DNA from: Pseudomonadales bacterium
GTDB taxonomy: Bacteria > Pseudomonadota > Gammaproteobacteria > Pseudomonadales > Azotimanducaceae
Reading direction: 5' to 3'
Assembly (NCBI GenBank): GCA_029251375.1
Contig: JAQXDL010000010.1
Coordinates: forward strand, 1 to 64,000
Length of the DNA stretch: 64,000 nucleotides
In this document: positions 43,914-52,639 of the stretch, in pieces
How positions within the stretch are numbered: position 1 is the stretch's first letter
How the letters are laid out: each line of letters begins with the position of its first letter
Notes under the pieces: generated by a model
The model's input: the letters and a program-made list of their open reading frames with translations, nothing else
Told to the model about the DNA's origin: nothing
Database searches by the model: none
Position numbers and translations under genes: made by a program

Positions 43914-46310
43914 ATGAAACACTTTAGCAAACGGTTGTTAAGCGCCGCGGTGCTTGCAGCTATGACGACAACCGCAGCAACAGCGGCAGAAACAACGGCC
44001 GCGGAACAAGCTGCCGAAAACGAGATGATGGAAGAAGTTGTTACCATCGGTACTCGTAATTCCAAACCACGTACGGCTACTCAGTCTACCGTTCCCATTG
44101 ATGTTTTTTCTGAAGCAGATTTGGCAGCCTTTGGTAATCAGGCTGATCTAACCGACACACTTAAGTCACTCGTGCCTTCTTATACCGCCACACCGGCGAC
44201 GGGTGACGGTAGCGCATTTATCAGGCCGACTTCTCTGCGCGGCATGGCACCGGATCAAGCATTGATCATGGTTAACGGCAAGCGTCGTCACCGTTCTTCT
44301 TTGGTGCAGTTTTTTGCGCCAGCAGCGGGTAACGGTGCTCATGGTGTTGATGTCGGTATGATTCCGAGCATTGCGGTGAAGAGCATTGAGGTCCTGCGTG
44401 ATGGCGCTGCCGCTCAATACGGTTCTGACGCTATTGCAGGGGTTATCAACTTTCAGTTGAAGGACGCTGGCGAAGGCGGCAAGGCCTTGCTGCAGTATGG
44501 TGAGTTCTTCGAAGGTGAACAAAGTATGATGTTTGCGGCCAATGCTGGTTTTACGCTTGCCGGTAATGGCTTTGTGAATCTAAGTTTTGAGACGAACGAC
44601 AATGACGCGCTGTCACGTGGTATCCAACGGCCAGATGCGCAAGCATTAATCAATGCAGGTGTTGTTGGCGTAGGTGCAGATAGTCCTTTTGATGATGCAC
44701 CTTTTGCACAAAGCTGGGGTCGACCTGAAACCAGCGGTAATCGCTTCTTTGTAAACTCTGGATTTGACATAGGCGATACGAGCGAGCTCTACGTGCATGG
44801 CGGCTACGCTGATACTGAGGGACGCTATCGCTTTTTCTACCGAAATCCATCTCACAGCACACTGACTAATGTCACTAGCTTGCCCGCGGGCTATACGCCA
44901 TTCCTTGATGGTGAGCAGACCGACATTACTTTCGTGGCAGGCTTGAAGGGCGAGCTCGGCAGCGAAATGTTTTATGATATCAGTGTCGGCTATGGCCAAA
45001 ATGAATTGGAATATTACCTGAATAACACTGTCAACAGCTCTCTTGTTGACGCTGTGGCTGGTACGCCAGGACAACGTGGCTTTAACATGGGTGGTTATGA
45101 GCAAGAAGAAATCAATATTAATGCTGATTTCTCCAAAGCGCTCACTGATAACGTCAACTTAGCGTTTGGTGCTGAATGGCGTGAAGAAACGTTTACCACT
45201 AACGCTGGTGAGCCAAATTCTTATTTTGGCGCAGGTCCAAGCGGAATGACCAGTGTTAGCCCCTCCGATGCCGGCGAATTTGATCGATCTAACTACGCAG
45301 TCTATGTTGATGTGGAGCACGATATTAGTGATCAATGGCTGATGCAATACGCGCTACGCTATGAAGACTTTTCCGATTTTGGAGATACCATCAACGGTAA
45401 GTTAGCGACACGTTATAGCTTTACTGATAGCTTCACTTTACGTGCTGCTGTGTCCACCGGTTTCCATGCGCCCACGCCTGGGCAAGCTAACATTAGTAGT
45501 ATTATCACTACGTTTGATGGAACAACGGGTAATCAGGTCGAGGAAGGTTTGGTACCACCAAATAGCGCCTTGGCTTTACAGTATGGTGGTAAGGATCTGA
45601 CAGAAGAGACGTCAGTCAACTACAGCTTAGGCTTTACCTCTGATCTAACAGAGGCGACGACCCTAACCTTTGATGTGTACCTGGTTGAAGTAGATGATCG
45701 AATCTATCGAACGAGTAACATTGCTTTAGATCCGACAGACCCTAATGGTCCATCACTTTCGTACTACACCAATGCATTAGATGTCGAGCATCAAGGTTTC
45801 GATTTGGTCCTAACATCATCTTTCGATTGGTCTCAGGACGCTTACACTACTGCAAGTTTTGCCTTTAACTACAATAAGATTGAAGTTACCGGACAAACAG
45901 CAGTGAATGGCATTAACCCAGTCAGTGATGCGTTGATTGAGGATATCGAGAACAACTATCCTGAGGAACGGTTTGTTATCAATACCATGACTCACTTTGC
46001 TGAGCGCTGGACTTTTATGGCGCGGCTTAATTACTATGGTGAGCATTATGATGAGCGTGGAACTATTAACAGCGCGACTTCGCCTTCTGCGAAAATTGAT
46101 AGCATTTTCTATGTTGACCTAGAGTTGGGTGTCGATATCACTGATAACTTTAATATCACTGCAGGCGGTGCCAATGTGTTTGACGAGTATGTTGATGACA
46201 TCGATGCGCCGAACGCAAACCGTAACAGCGTAGGTCTCCAATATCCGCGTCGTACCCCAGCAAACTATGAGGGTGGGTCTTGGTACTTACGTGGTACTTA
46301 TACTTTTTAA
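43914..46310 (+). CDS. TonB-dependent outer-membrane receptor
   Basis: Outer-membrane beta-barrel of 798 residues that imports a ligand using TonB energy. A signal peptide ends at 'TTAATA', and 'EEVVTIGTRN' resembles a TonB box. The plug domain includes 'SLRGMAPDQALIMVNGKRRH' and 'SIEVLRDGAAAQYGSDAIAG'. The C-terminus ends in aromatic 'YLRGTYTF', as expected for BAM recognition. AAGGGG precedes the ATG. Ligand unknown; the plug 'NGKRRHRSSL' belongs to a receptor subgroup common in marine bacteria. A strong terminator follows. Confidence 0.95.
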   Translation: MKHFSKRLLSAAVLAAMTTTAATAAETTAAEQAAENEMMEEVVTIGTRNSKPRTATQSTVPIDVFSEADLAAFGNQADLTDTLKSLVPSYTATPATGDGSAFIRPTSLRGMAPDQALIMVNGKRRHRSSLVQFFAPAAGNGAHGVDVGMIPSIAVKSIEVLRDGAAAQYGSDAIAGVINFQLKDAGEGGKALLQYGEFFEGEQSMMFAANAGFTLAGNGFVNLSFETNDNDALSRGIQRPDAQALINAGVVGVGADSPFDDAPFAQSWGRPETSGNRFFVNSGFDIGDTSELYVHGGYADTEGRYRFFYRNPSHSTLTNVTSLPAGYTPFLDGEQTDITFVAGLKGELGSEMFYDISVGYGQNELEYYLNNTVNSSLVDAVAGTPGQRGFNMGGYEQEEININADFSKALTDNVNLAFGAEWREETFTTNAGEPNSYFGAGPSGMTSVSPSDAGEFDRSNYAVYVDVEHDISDQWLMQYALRYEDFSDFGDTINGKLATRYSFTDSFTLRAAVSTGFHAPTPGQANISSIITTFDGTTGNQVEEGLVPPNSALALQYGGKDLTEETSVNYSLGFTSDLTEATTLTFDVYLVEVDDRIYRTSNIALDPTDPNGPSLSYYTNALDVEHQGFDLVLTSSFDWSQDAYTTASFAFNYNKIEVTGQTAVNGINPVSDALIEDIENNYPEERFVINTMTHFAERWTFMARLNYYGEHYDERGTINSATSPSAKIDSIFYVDLELGVDITDNFNITAGGANVFDEYVDDIDAPNANRNSVGLQYPRRTPANYEGGSWYLRGTYTF

Positions 46311-46365
46311 GTAGTATCAACCTATAGGTGTGTCCCGTCCTAGAATACAGTGACGGATTTTGATT

Positions 46366-46399
46366 AAGCCGATTGCCTTGCGCAATCGGCTTTTTTTTT
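46366..46399 (+). terminator. Rho-independent terminator of the TonB receptor gene
   Basis: Stem AAGCCGATTG / CAATCGGCTT of 10 bp with a 7-base loop, followed by nine T. It is 55 bp after the receptor stop. Confidence 0.95.
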
Positions 46400-46477
46400 A
46401 CCGGAATGGTAAAAATCGGGTAGGGGTTAAATCTACTTCTGCTTCATGAGGATTGATGGATAAATGAACATTCTATC

Positions 46478-47584
46478 TCAACCCATTTGGTCGGGCTCAT
46501 AAAACGGCTTATCACCACTTACCGTTACCCTGCGCAATAGCCGTTGATGGGGAAAATAATCGCTCGCTGCATAATGTTGAGCCGCGCGGTTATCCCAAAA
46601 GGCAATTGAACCCGCCTGCCATTTAAACCTGCATGTATATTCCGGCCGCCCATGTTGCTTTAAAAGTACAGCGACCAATTGTTTGGACTCTTCGGCAGAT
46701 AATGCCTCGCCGCTGCTGATATCGAAGAGCGAGTCATGTCTTAGAAATCCGCCGTGAATATATAGCCCAGTCACACCGGTCTCTGGGTGTGTCCGCAGCA
46801 ATGGATGACTGACACCAAAGGGAAGCTCCTGCTTTAAGCCGTCGACAATATCATCAGGAAGCTTACCGGCGCCTCTTCCCATGAGGAATATCTGATAGTC
46901 ATTGATGCCATGCAGATGCTGCAGTCTATCGGCAACATCGTCGGGCAGGCCTTGATAAGCCGCATAGCTGTCCGCAAAAAGCGTATCGCCGCCATACGGT
47001 GGCACCGAAACACATTGTGCAATTGATCCTAAAGAAGGTTTTTCCATCCAGGTCACATCTGTATGCCAGCCATTCTCCGTGCCAGGACTCTGCGGACCAT
47101 GAGCAATTTCCAAGATGTACGGGTTGCTGCCGGGTTTCCCAAAAGGGAATGCATCAAGGTCACCGAATTCTCTAGCAAAGGCTACCTGTTCGTCTTCCGA
47201 CAAATTTTGATCTCTAAAGAAAATAACTTTTCGTGCCAGCAGCGTATCTCGAACCAACTTAGTCAGCTCACTTGGCAGTGTTTTTTTCAAATCAATGCCA
47301 TGTAAAACCGTGCCGAGGGTCAGCCCGATATGTTCAAACTCGATGCCGAGCGCATCCGCACGCGACTGCAATTCATCAGAAACCGGCTTGTTGCCCATGC
47401 GTTCAAACTCGCGGGCGACACCCAAACCTGTTCTATCGAAAGCTGGGAAGAGTGCCTCGGCAGGTTTTTCAACACCGCTGGAAGCTTGTTTAGCCGCTGC
47501 TCGGAACTCAACCAGACGCTCGGCAAATTTCTTGGCGACCAAATTATATTGTTCCTGCTGATTCGACGTGTCCGGATTCGTCAC
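46478..47584 (-). CDS. TauD/TfdA-family Fe(II)/2-oxoglutarate dioxygenase
   Basis: Dioxygenase of about 368 residues. The iron ligands are in 'GWHTDVTWMEKPSLGS' (HxD) and 'FWDNRAAQHYAASDY' (distal His), and the oxoglutarate Arg in 'LLRRVTVSGD'. The N-terminal 80 residues precede the domain and are less conserved. GTG at 47584 follows GAGAGG closely and is preferred over the TTG at 47599. The family hydroxylates sulfonates, aryloxy acids, carnitine or similar; the substrate here is unknown. Confidence 0.92.
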   Translation of the reverse strand: MTNPDTSNQQEQYNLVAKKFAERLVEFRAAAKQASSGVEKPAEALFPAFDRTGLGVAREFERMGNKPVSDELQSRADALGIEFEHIGLTLGTVLHGIDLKKTLPSELTKLVRDTLLARKVIFFRDQNLSEDEQVAFAREFGDLDAFPFGKPGSNPYILEIAHGPQSPGTENGWHTDVTWMEKPSLGSIAQCVSVPPYGGDTLFADSYAAYQGLPDDVADRLQHLHGINDYQIFLMGRGAGKLPDDIVDGLKQELPFGVSHPLLRTHPETGVTGLYIHGGFLRHDSLFDISSGEALSAEESKQLVAVLLKQHGRPEYTCRFKWQAGSIAFWDNRAAQHYAASDYFPHQRLLRRVTVSGDKPFYEPDQMG

Positions 47585-48133
47585 GGCATCCTCTCTCAAT
47601 TGATTTGTAGTGTTTATGTTTATAGATACGCGACGCTATTACGACGCGAAAATATCATACTAACGCTGCAGAATACTCCCTTATAGGCAGACGCGCCATT
47701 GCAGAAATGAGCCACTTTTTCCGCAAATGGGCATGTTCTTGGCCAGCGATATGACGCTTTACTTTTCAGTAAAACCTAAAAACAATGGGCGCAAACGTAG
47801 AAGTTTTTATGGAGCGTTCGATGACATTAAGATAAAAATTGTAACTGATTTACTAGTCTCACTCGTATCGATGGGCACTTATGTGGCGAACCCTTTTACA
47901 AGGCCAGACAAGGGTTTTTCGAAGCTTGCGGCAAACGAGAATATCGCCAGCAAGAGGGCCGCGCCGGCTCTGATAAGTTCGAATTTAAGCAGAGAAAAGC
48001 AGACATCGTATGCGCGGCAACTAAGGACACAGCGACGGCAAATTCAGTCTGCCGTCGATCCTCGGTACTGTTTGCCTTGAGTGCCTAATGCTGGCAAGTT
48101 ATGGTCATATCTCCTGTTTTACGGAATCCTGCC
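47585..48133. other. Intergenic region, no convincing gene
   Basis: About 550 bp between the divergent TauD and LanC-like genes. An open frame of 117 codons (47727-48080) exists but has no ribosome site and an unconvincing composition rich in basic and polar residues, so I do not call it. No repeat or stable terminator is seen. Confidence 0.55.
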
Positions 48134-49453
48134 ATGACTGACTATCTATCAAGCGTTCAAGATACCGAACGTTTCCTCTGCGACAATCAGATTGAAACCA
48201 GCAGCGGCATAACTTGGAACCGCGTTCCTGACGGTAAACCAACCCATTCTTTTTATCATGGCAGTGCTGGCGTGCTGACTTTCTATCTCGAACTTTACAA
48301 TTCCAGCGCCGATTCTCATCACCTGCAAATAGCCTCACAGGCCGGTGATGAACTGCTGCACTACATTAATGAAAAAGCGGCGGCCGAAGCATTTATAACC
48401 ATTGGCATTTACAGCGGTTGGCCTAGCTATGTGTATGTCCTCAACGAACTCTATAAAGCAACCAGTCAAGAAAAATTTAAGCAAGGCGCCTTAACCGCAC
48501 TATCACGCATGACGGCCCAAGCGACTGATATCGGTTCGGGCATTGGCTGGATTGAACCCGTACCCTTCTCTGATATCACCGGCATCACGGGCGAGCGCGA
48601 AGTCATAGACCTCTCCGTTGGGGCCGCAGGCGCCGGCATCATGTATCTATACGCACATCGGCAGGGACTCAGCGATGACGCATTGCCACTAGCGATAAAA
48701 ACTGCAGACCGGTTGCTTGAGGTTGCACAACAAACCCCAGACGGTCTTCGTTGGCTGATGATGACAGATATGCCGTTTCCCTTTACCGCGCCCAACTTTG
48801 CCCACGGCGGCGCTGGTGTTGGCTATTTTCTTGCTGATCTTTACCGAGACACAAACAATGACGCTTATCTTCAAGCGGCTCTTTCCGCAGCTGAATACGT
48901 AAAGACACGCATTCATGAACAATCAAGGGGCTTTTTAGTTTGTCACACCGAGGAGCAGCAACCTGCATCCACTTTCTATCTAGGTGTCTGCCATGGGCCA
49001 GCAGGAACAGGACGTTTAATGCATCTACTACACATGATCACGAAAGATGACAGTTGGCAGAATTGGCTTATTGATAATTTTGAAGGCCTTATCAGTACCG
49101 GCGCACCTGAAGAACGCAGCAAGGGCTTATGGAATAATTACGGCCAATGCTGCGGTGATGCGGGTATTGGCGACTATGCCTTATACCTCTATGCTGAAAC
49201 AAAAGACGAGCGATACCTAGCCTTTGCGAAACGTATTGCCGAGCATCTAGTATCGACTGAGCACCATTCAGAAGATCAGAGTATTTCCTGGGCCCAGGCG
49301 GAACATCGTTCGAGACCGGACTTTACGGAGCGGCAAACCGGTTACATGCAAGGAGCGGCGGGTATCGGCAGCTTTTTACTGCACTTGCACAGTGTCACAA
49401 AGGGCACGCCGTCTAGATTGGCGATACCTGACTCGCCCTTTAGTTATAATTAA
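48134..49453 (+). CDS. LanC-like (lanthionine synthetase C-like) protein
   Basis: Protein of 439 residues with the alpha/alpha-barrel of LanC/LANCL proteins. GxxG repeats are visible: 'GSAGVL', 'GAAGAGIMYL', 'GGAGVGYFLADLY', 'GPAGTGRLMHLL', 'GDAGIGDYALYLY' and 'GAAGIGSFLLHLH'. The zinc site matches C286-H287 in 'VCHGPAG' and C339-C340 in 'NNYGQCCGDAG'; the second usually reads Cys-His, so a Cys replaces the His. No LanB or precursor peptide is nearby, so it may be a LANCL-like enzyme adding thiols to dehydrated residues. The ATG at 48134 has only a weak ribosome site. Confidence 0.9.
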   Translation: MTDYLSSVQDTERFLCDNQIETSSGITWNRVPDGKPTHSFYHGSAGVLTFYLELYNSSADSHHLQIASQAGDELLHYINEKAAAEAFITIGIYSGWPSYVYVLNELYKATSQEKFKQGALTALSRMTAQATDIGSGIGWIEPVPFSDITGITGEREVIDLSVGAAGAGIMYLYAHRQGLSDDALPLAIKTADRLLEVAQQTPDGLRWLMMTDMPFPFTAPNFAHGGAGVGYFLADLYRDTNNDAYLQAALSAAEYVKTRIHEQSRGFLVCHTEEQQPASTFYLGVCHGPAGTGRLMHLLHMITKDDSWQNWLIDNFEGLISTGAPEERSKGLWNNYGQCCGDAGIGDYALYLYAETKDERYLAFAKRIAEHLVSTEHHSEDQSISWAQAEHRSRPDFTERQTGYMQGAAGIGSFLLHLHSVTKGTPSRLAIPDSPFSYN

Positions 49454-49546
49454 ATAAACGCACAACTTTTGTATTGTTAGATTTGACGGCAGATTAAACA
49501 CCTACGTACGTGTTAAACGCAATTCACATCAAGACTGGGACGCAAC

Positions 49547-50680
49547 ATGTTAAATAAGCTCGACGACTATCCGATTCACCAAACCCCAGAACCCATCGCG
49601 CACCTCGCGACAAGCGATCGCAACGTTTATGACCGCACCTGGTTCAATGGCTACGCTGCTGACGGCTCCTACTACTTCGGCATAGGCATGGCGATTTACC
49701 CTCACCGAGGCATCATGGATTGCTCTTTTAGTGTCGTTCAGCCGGAGCAACGGCAACATTGTTTCTATGGCTCACGGCGTGCACCGGATGAACGCACCGA
49801 CATGTCAGTCGGACCGTTCAAAATAGAAATCATCGAACCGATGCGACGCGCCAAAGTAACCCTGCAGGACAATGAAAGCGGCATCACCTGCGAGCTTATT
49901 TTCTCCGCTCGAACAGCGGGCATTCAGGAAGCGCGGCAAACGCTACTGTCCGGCAATCGCCGCGTCATGGATGCAACACGTTTTGATCAATTTGGTCGTT
50001 GGAGTGGGGTTATCACCCACCCTGACGGCGTCATTCATGTCGATGAGTCGACTTGTTTGGGCACTAAAGATAGATCCTGGGGCGTCAGGGGTGTCGGTGA
50101 AGCAGAAGCTGGCGGCGCACCCAACACGCCAAAAGGCATCTGTTTTGTATGGGCGCCGCTATTTTGGGATGACCATGTATCTCACGCGATATTTTTTGAC
50201 GGCCAACGAGGTGAACCGCTAGTTAGAGAGGGTTTAGAAGCGCCCTTATATGAAACAGAAGCCGACATTCCTGGCGTCGAAGATGGTTTGGTTGATCGCA
50301 AGCTCACCGCACGACATCGCATTGCTTATCATCCTGGTACTCGCTTAGCCGCCAGCGCCGAGATAGATCTGATTGATCTGGATGACGGTATTCGAACAAT
50401 CAAGCTAAAACCCATATTGAAATTTATGATGAAGGGACTCGGCTACGGACACCCTGAATGGAAACAGGGTATGTGGAAGGGCGAGTTGGCGACCGGTCAT
50501 GAATCTTTTGATCCGCGCCAACTGGACAACCTTGCCCCCGAGCATCTTCACACCCAACAAGTTGTTATCGCGACAGATGGCGAAAAGACCGGCATAGGTG
50601 TACTCGAGCAAATTGTTGTTGGTCCTTATGAACCCGCCGGGTTTAAAAGTTTCTTCGACGGCTACGTTGAAAAATCTTGA
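49547..50680 (+). CDS. Hypothetical protein, lipocalin-like (AttH/CrtC-type) fold suspected
   Basis: Protein of 377 residues without a signal peptide. It resembles the large family of two-lobed beta-barrel proteins related to AttH and carotenoid 1,2-hydratase, with landmarks 'YYFGIGMAIYPHRGIMDCSF', 'KDRSWGVRGVGE' and 'FVWAPLFWDDHVSHAIFFD'. In the crtC relatives these regions line the ligand pocket. I infer a lipid- or terpenoid-binding role. GGGA precedes the ATG. It follows the LanC-like gene by 93 bp on the same strand. Confidence 0.7.
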   Translation: MLNKLDDYPIHQTPEPIAHLATSDRNVYDRTWFNGYAADGSYYFGIGMAIYPHRGIMDCSFSVVQPEQRQHCFYGSRRAPDERTDMSVGPFKIEIIEPMRRAKVTLQDNESGITCELIFSARTAGIQEARQTLLSGNRRVMDATRFDQFGRWSGVITHPDGVIHVDESTCLGTKDRSWGVRGVGEAEAGGAPNTPKGICFVWAPLFWDDHVSHAIFFDGQRGEPLVREGLEAPLYETEADIPGVEDGLVDRKLTARHRIAYHPGTRLAASAEIDLIDLDDGIRTIKLKPILKFMMKGLGYGHPEWKQGMWKGELATGHESFDPRQLDNLAPEHLHTQQVVIATDGEKTGIGVLEQIVVGPYEPAGFKSFFDGYVEKS

Positions 50681-50769
50681 AAAAATACTTTGATACTACT
50701 TATAAAGCACCACTAAAATTAGACCATTAATACAACGCGTCACCTACCCGCGTTTAAAGGACAGAGAAT

Positions 50770-51255
50770 ATGCTCATTCAGAAAGTGACTATATTGGTCA
50801 TCACCGTCTTCCTCTTGACTACCAATCAGCTAGCAACAGCTGACACACGGCACGATACCCAATACGACCCTGAAATTGCCGCATCAGTCGCCTCGGCTAT
50901 GGTAGCGCTTGACGAGTTTATGCTGCACTTCAATGCAAAAAAACCAACAGCCTGGGCGGCAACCCTGAACTACCCCCATGTCAGGTTCGCGAGTGGTGGC
51001 GTTACCGTTTATGAAAACCAAACGATTTTTTCAGACACAAAAGCATTCGAACAACTTGCGAAAATCGGCTGGGATCACTCCCATTGGCTAGAAAGAAACG
51101 TCACTTTGGCATCGAAGAATAAAGTCCACATATCGACGGTATTTCAGCGATTTAACAGTCGTAATCAGCCAATCGGCACCTATCAATCCCTCTACATCGT
51201 GACAAACGTTGATGGCCATTGGGGCACCCAAGCCAGATCTAGCCTTGCCCCCTAA
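50770..51255 (+). CDS. Exported NTF2-like (SnoaL-type) protein
   Basis: Protein of 161 residues. A signal peptide ends near 'NQLATA'. The mature part has the cone-shaped NTF2/SnoaL arrangement: a helix 'MVALDEFMLHFNAKKP', then 'NYPHVRFASGG' and strands ending 'SLYIVTNVDGHWGTQARSS'. Such proteins bind small ligands or act as isomerases or cyclases. AAGGA precedes the ATG. It lies in the same run as the AttH-like gene. Confidence 0.8.
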   Translation: MLIQKVTILVITVFLLTTNQLATADTRHDTQYDPEIAASVASAMVALDEFMLHFNAKKPTAWAATLNYPHVRFASGGVTVYENQTIFSDTKAFEQLAKIGWDHSHWLERNVTLASKNKVHISTVFQRFNSRNQPIGTYQSLYIVTNVDGHWGTQARSSLAP

Positions 51256-51321
51256 ACAAAAGAGCAAATTAAACTTAGTCAATCGGCCGACAAACATCGG
51301 ATGACAATATAGGAGACAGAT

Positions 51322-51675
51322 ATGATTTCCAGCGGAATTCACCATGTATCAATAAACGTCAAGGATGTTGACTCAGCAGTCGCGTTTTATGTTGGGCTGC
51401 TAGAGCTTGAACAACTCGATCGACCGGACCTTGGTTTTCCCGGCGCCTGGTTGAAAAGTGGCGATCAGGAAGTGCACCTTCTCGGCATAGAAAGTGATGC
51501 CCCGCCAAAAGAGCAACACTTCGCTTTTCGGGTAGAAGACTTGGATAAAGTCATTGAGCATCTCGAGCAAAGCAACATCAAGGTGAGTCAGCCTAACGAA
51601 ATTACTGGGGTCTGCCGACAGGCTTTTGCTCATGACCCCTCAGGCAATATGGTGGAATTCAACCAGCGCCTATAA
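51322..51675 (+). CDS. VOC-family protein
   Basis: Small vicinal-oxygen-chelate protein of 117 residues. 'IHHVSINVKDVDSAVAFYVG' supplies the first metal His and 'DPSGNMVEFNQRL' ends with the Glu ligand. AGGAG precedes the ATG. Members include glyoxalase I and many dioxygenases or isomerases; the reaction is unknown. It is the fourth gene in the plus-strand run starting with the LanC-like gene. Confidence 0.92.
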   Translation: MISSGIHHVSINVKDVDSAVAFYVGLLELEQLDRPDLGFPGAWLKSGDQEVHLLGIESDAPPKEQHFAFRVEDLDKVIEHLEQSNIKVSQPNEITGVCRQAFAHDPSGNMVEFNQRL

Positions 51676-51774
51676 CCACACTAAATGTCAGATGTTGTTA
51701 TCTTTTTAGCACCACGGTGATAGCATAGAGGGCTCAATCTGCGATTTTCAGCAAGCACAAAAAGGAACGCTACA

Positions 51775-52209
51775 ATGTCAGAATACATACCACCTACGAT
51801 CGATTGGGTACGCAAACAAGTTGAACTCTACGAAAGTAGCGGTGGCACGCAGGGCTCAACACTTCTCGAAACAGGCATGCCATGTATTATTGTGACCCAT
51901 ATGGGAAACAAAACAGGCGGCGTGCGAAAAATTCCACTAATGCGCGTTAAGGTCGGTGCGGGTTATGTATTGATCGGCTCAATGGGTGGACAACCCAAGA
52001 ACCCATCTTGGGTTTACAATCTGCGTGCAAACCCTCAAGTTGAAATTAGAGACAAGACTGAAGTCACTGCAATGACTGTTAGGGAAGTCTCCGATGAAGC
52101 CGAACGTCAGACGCTCTGGAGTGCCAGCGCAGACGCCTACCCCCCCTATAACGACTACCAAAACAAGACGACGCGCAAGATACCTGTCTTTATCGCAGAG
52201 CCGTCTTAA
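51775..52209 (+). CDS. Deazaflavin (F420)-dependent nitroreductase-family protein
   Basis: Protein of 144 residues in the deazaflavin-dependent nitroreductase (Ddn) family. 'GNKTGGVRKIPLMRVKVG' and 'SWVYNLRANPQVEIRDK' are its hallmarks. In mycobacteria the family uses F420; in proteobacteria it may bind other flavins. AAGGA precedes the ATG. Its C-terminal Glu-Pro-Ser is the first unit of a 13 bp tandem array covering the stop. A DsbA-like or F420 synthesis partner is not visible nearby. Confidence 0.9.
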   Translation: MSEYIPPTIDWVRKQVELYESSGGTQGSTLLETGMPCIIVTHMGNKTGGVRKIPLMRVKVGAGYVLIGSMGGQPKNPSWVYNLRANPQVEIRDKTEVTAMTVREVSDEAERQTLWSASADAYPPYNDYQNKTTRKIPVFIAEPS

Positions 52210-52261
52210 AAAGCCATTTTGAAGAGCTGTTTTTAAGAGCTGTTTTTAAGAGCTGTCTTAG
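52197..52261. repeat. Tandem array, five 13-bp units, overlapping a gene's stop codon
   Basis: Units are AGAGCCGTCTTAA, AAAGCCATTTTGA, AGAGCTGTTTTTA (twice) and AGAGCTGTCTTAG. The first unit is the last coding part and stop of the Ddn-like gene. With a 13 bp period the repeated TAA or TAG triplets fall in all three frames. Confidence 0.93.
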
Positions 52262-52277
52262 ATAATCATCTTAGCCC

Positions 52278-52312
52278 GTTTAAAGAAGGCCGTTAAATCA
52301 CCTTCTTTAAAC
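52278..52312. terminator. Hairpin after the Ddn-like gene
   Basis: GTTTAAAGAAGG and CCTTCTTTAAAC pair perfectly over 12 bp around an 11-base loop, 16 bp after the 13 bp array. No T run follows, so terminator is tentative. Confidence 0.6.
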
Positions 52313-52639
52313 TGCGGCTCTTAACGCGCGGTTACTCTGGAAAATCGATTCACTGACTTGCAACATACGTCCAGCGCACCAAACCCGAAACAACGACCCT
52401 ATCAATACTTATAAATGCCGACTCTCGCACTGTCAGAGCAATGGTCATGTGCATACCCCGACCTTTTTACGGACCCGCAAACCACTTGGTTAAATTTTGT
52501 ACGGTCGCTGAAAAAAGTAGGACTAGCGCAACTAATACAGAAAAAAAACGATCATAAAACGTTATCAGTTCGCGTATGATTTTATTCGCATAAGAGCTTC
52601 CAACAAAACATCTAATTTAAGTATCAGGCGGAGGAGCCA
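52313..52639. other. Intergenic region upstream of the sulfatase
   Basis: About 327 bp with no coding pattern seen. It ends in GGCGGAGGAG, a very strong ribosome site for the ATG at 52640, so it should contain that gene's promoter. Confidence 0.6.

Noticed and set aside
47727-48080. Open frame of 117 codons
   Set aside because: No ribosome site, no recognisable domain, and basic, low-complexity-like composition; it lies in a divergent intergenic region.
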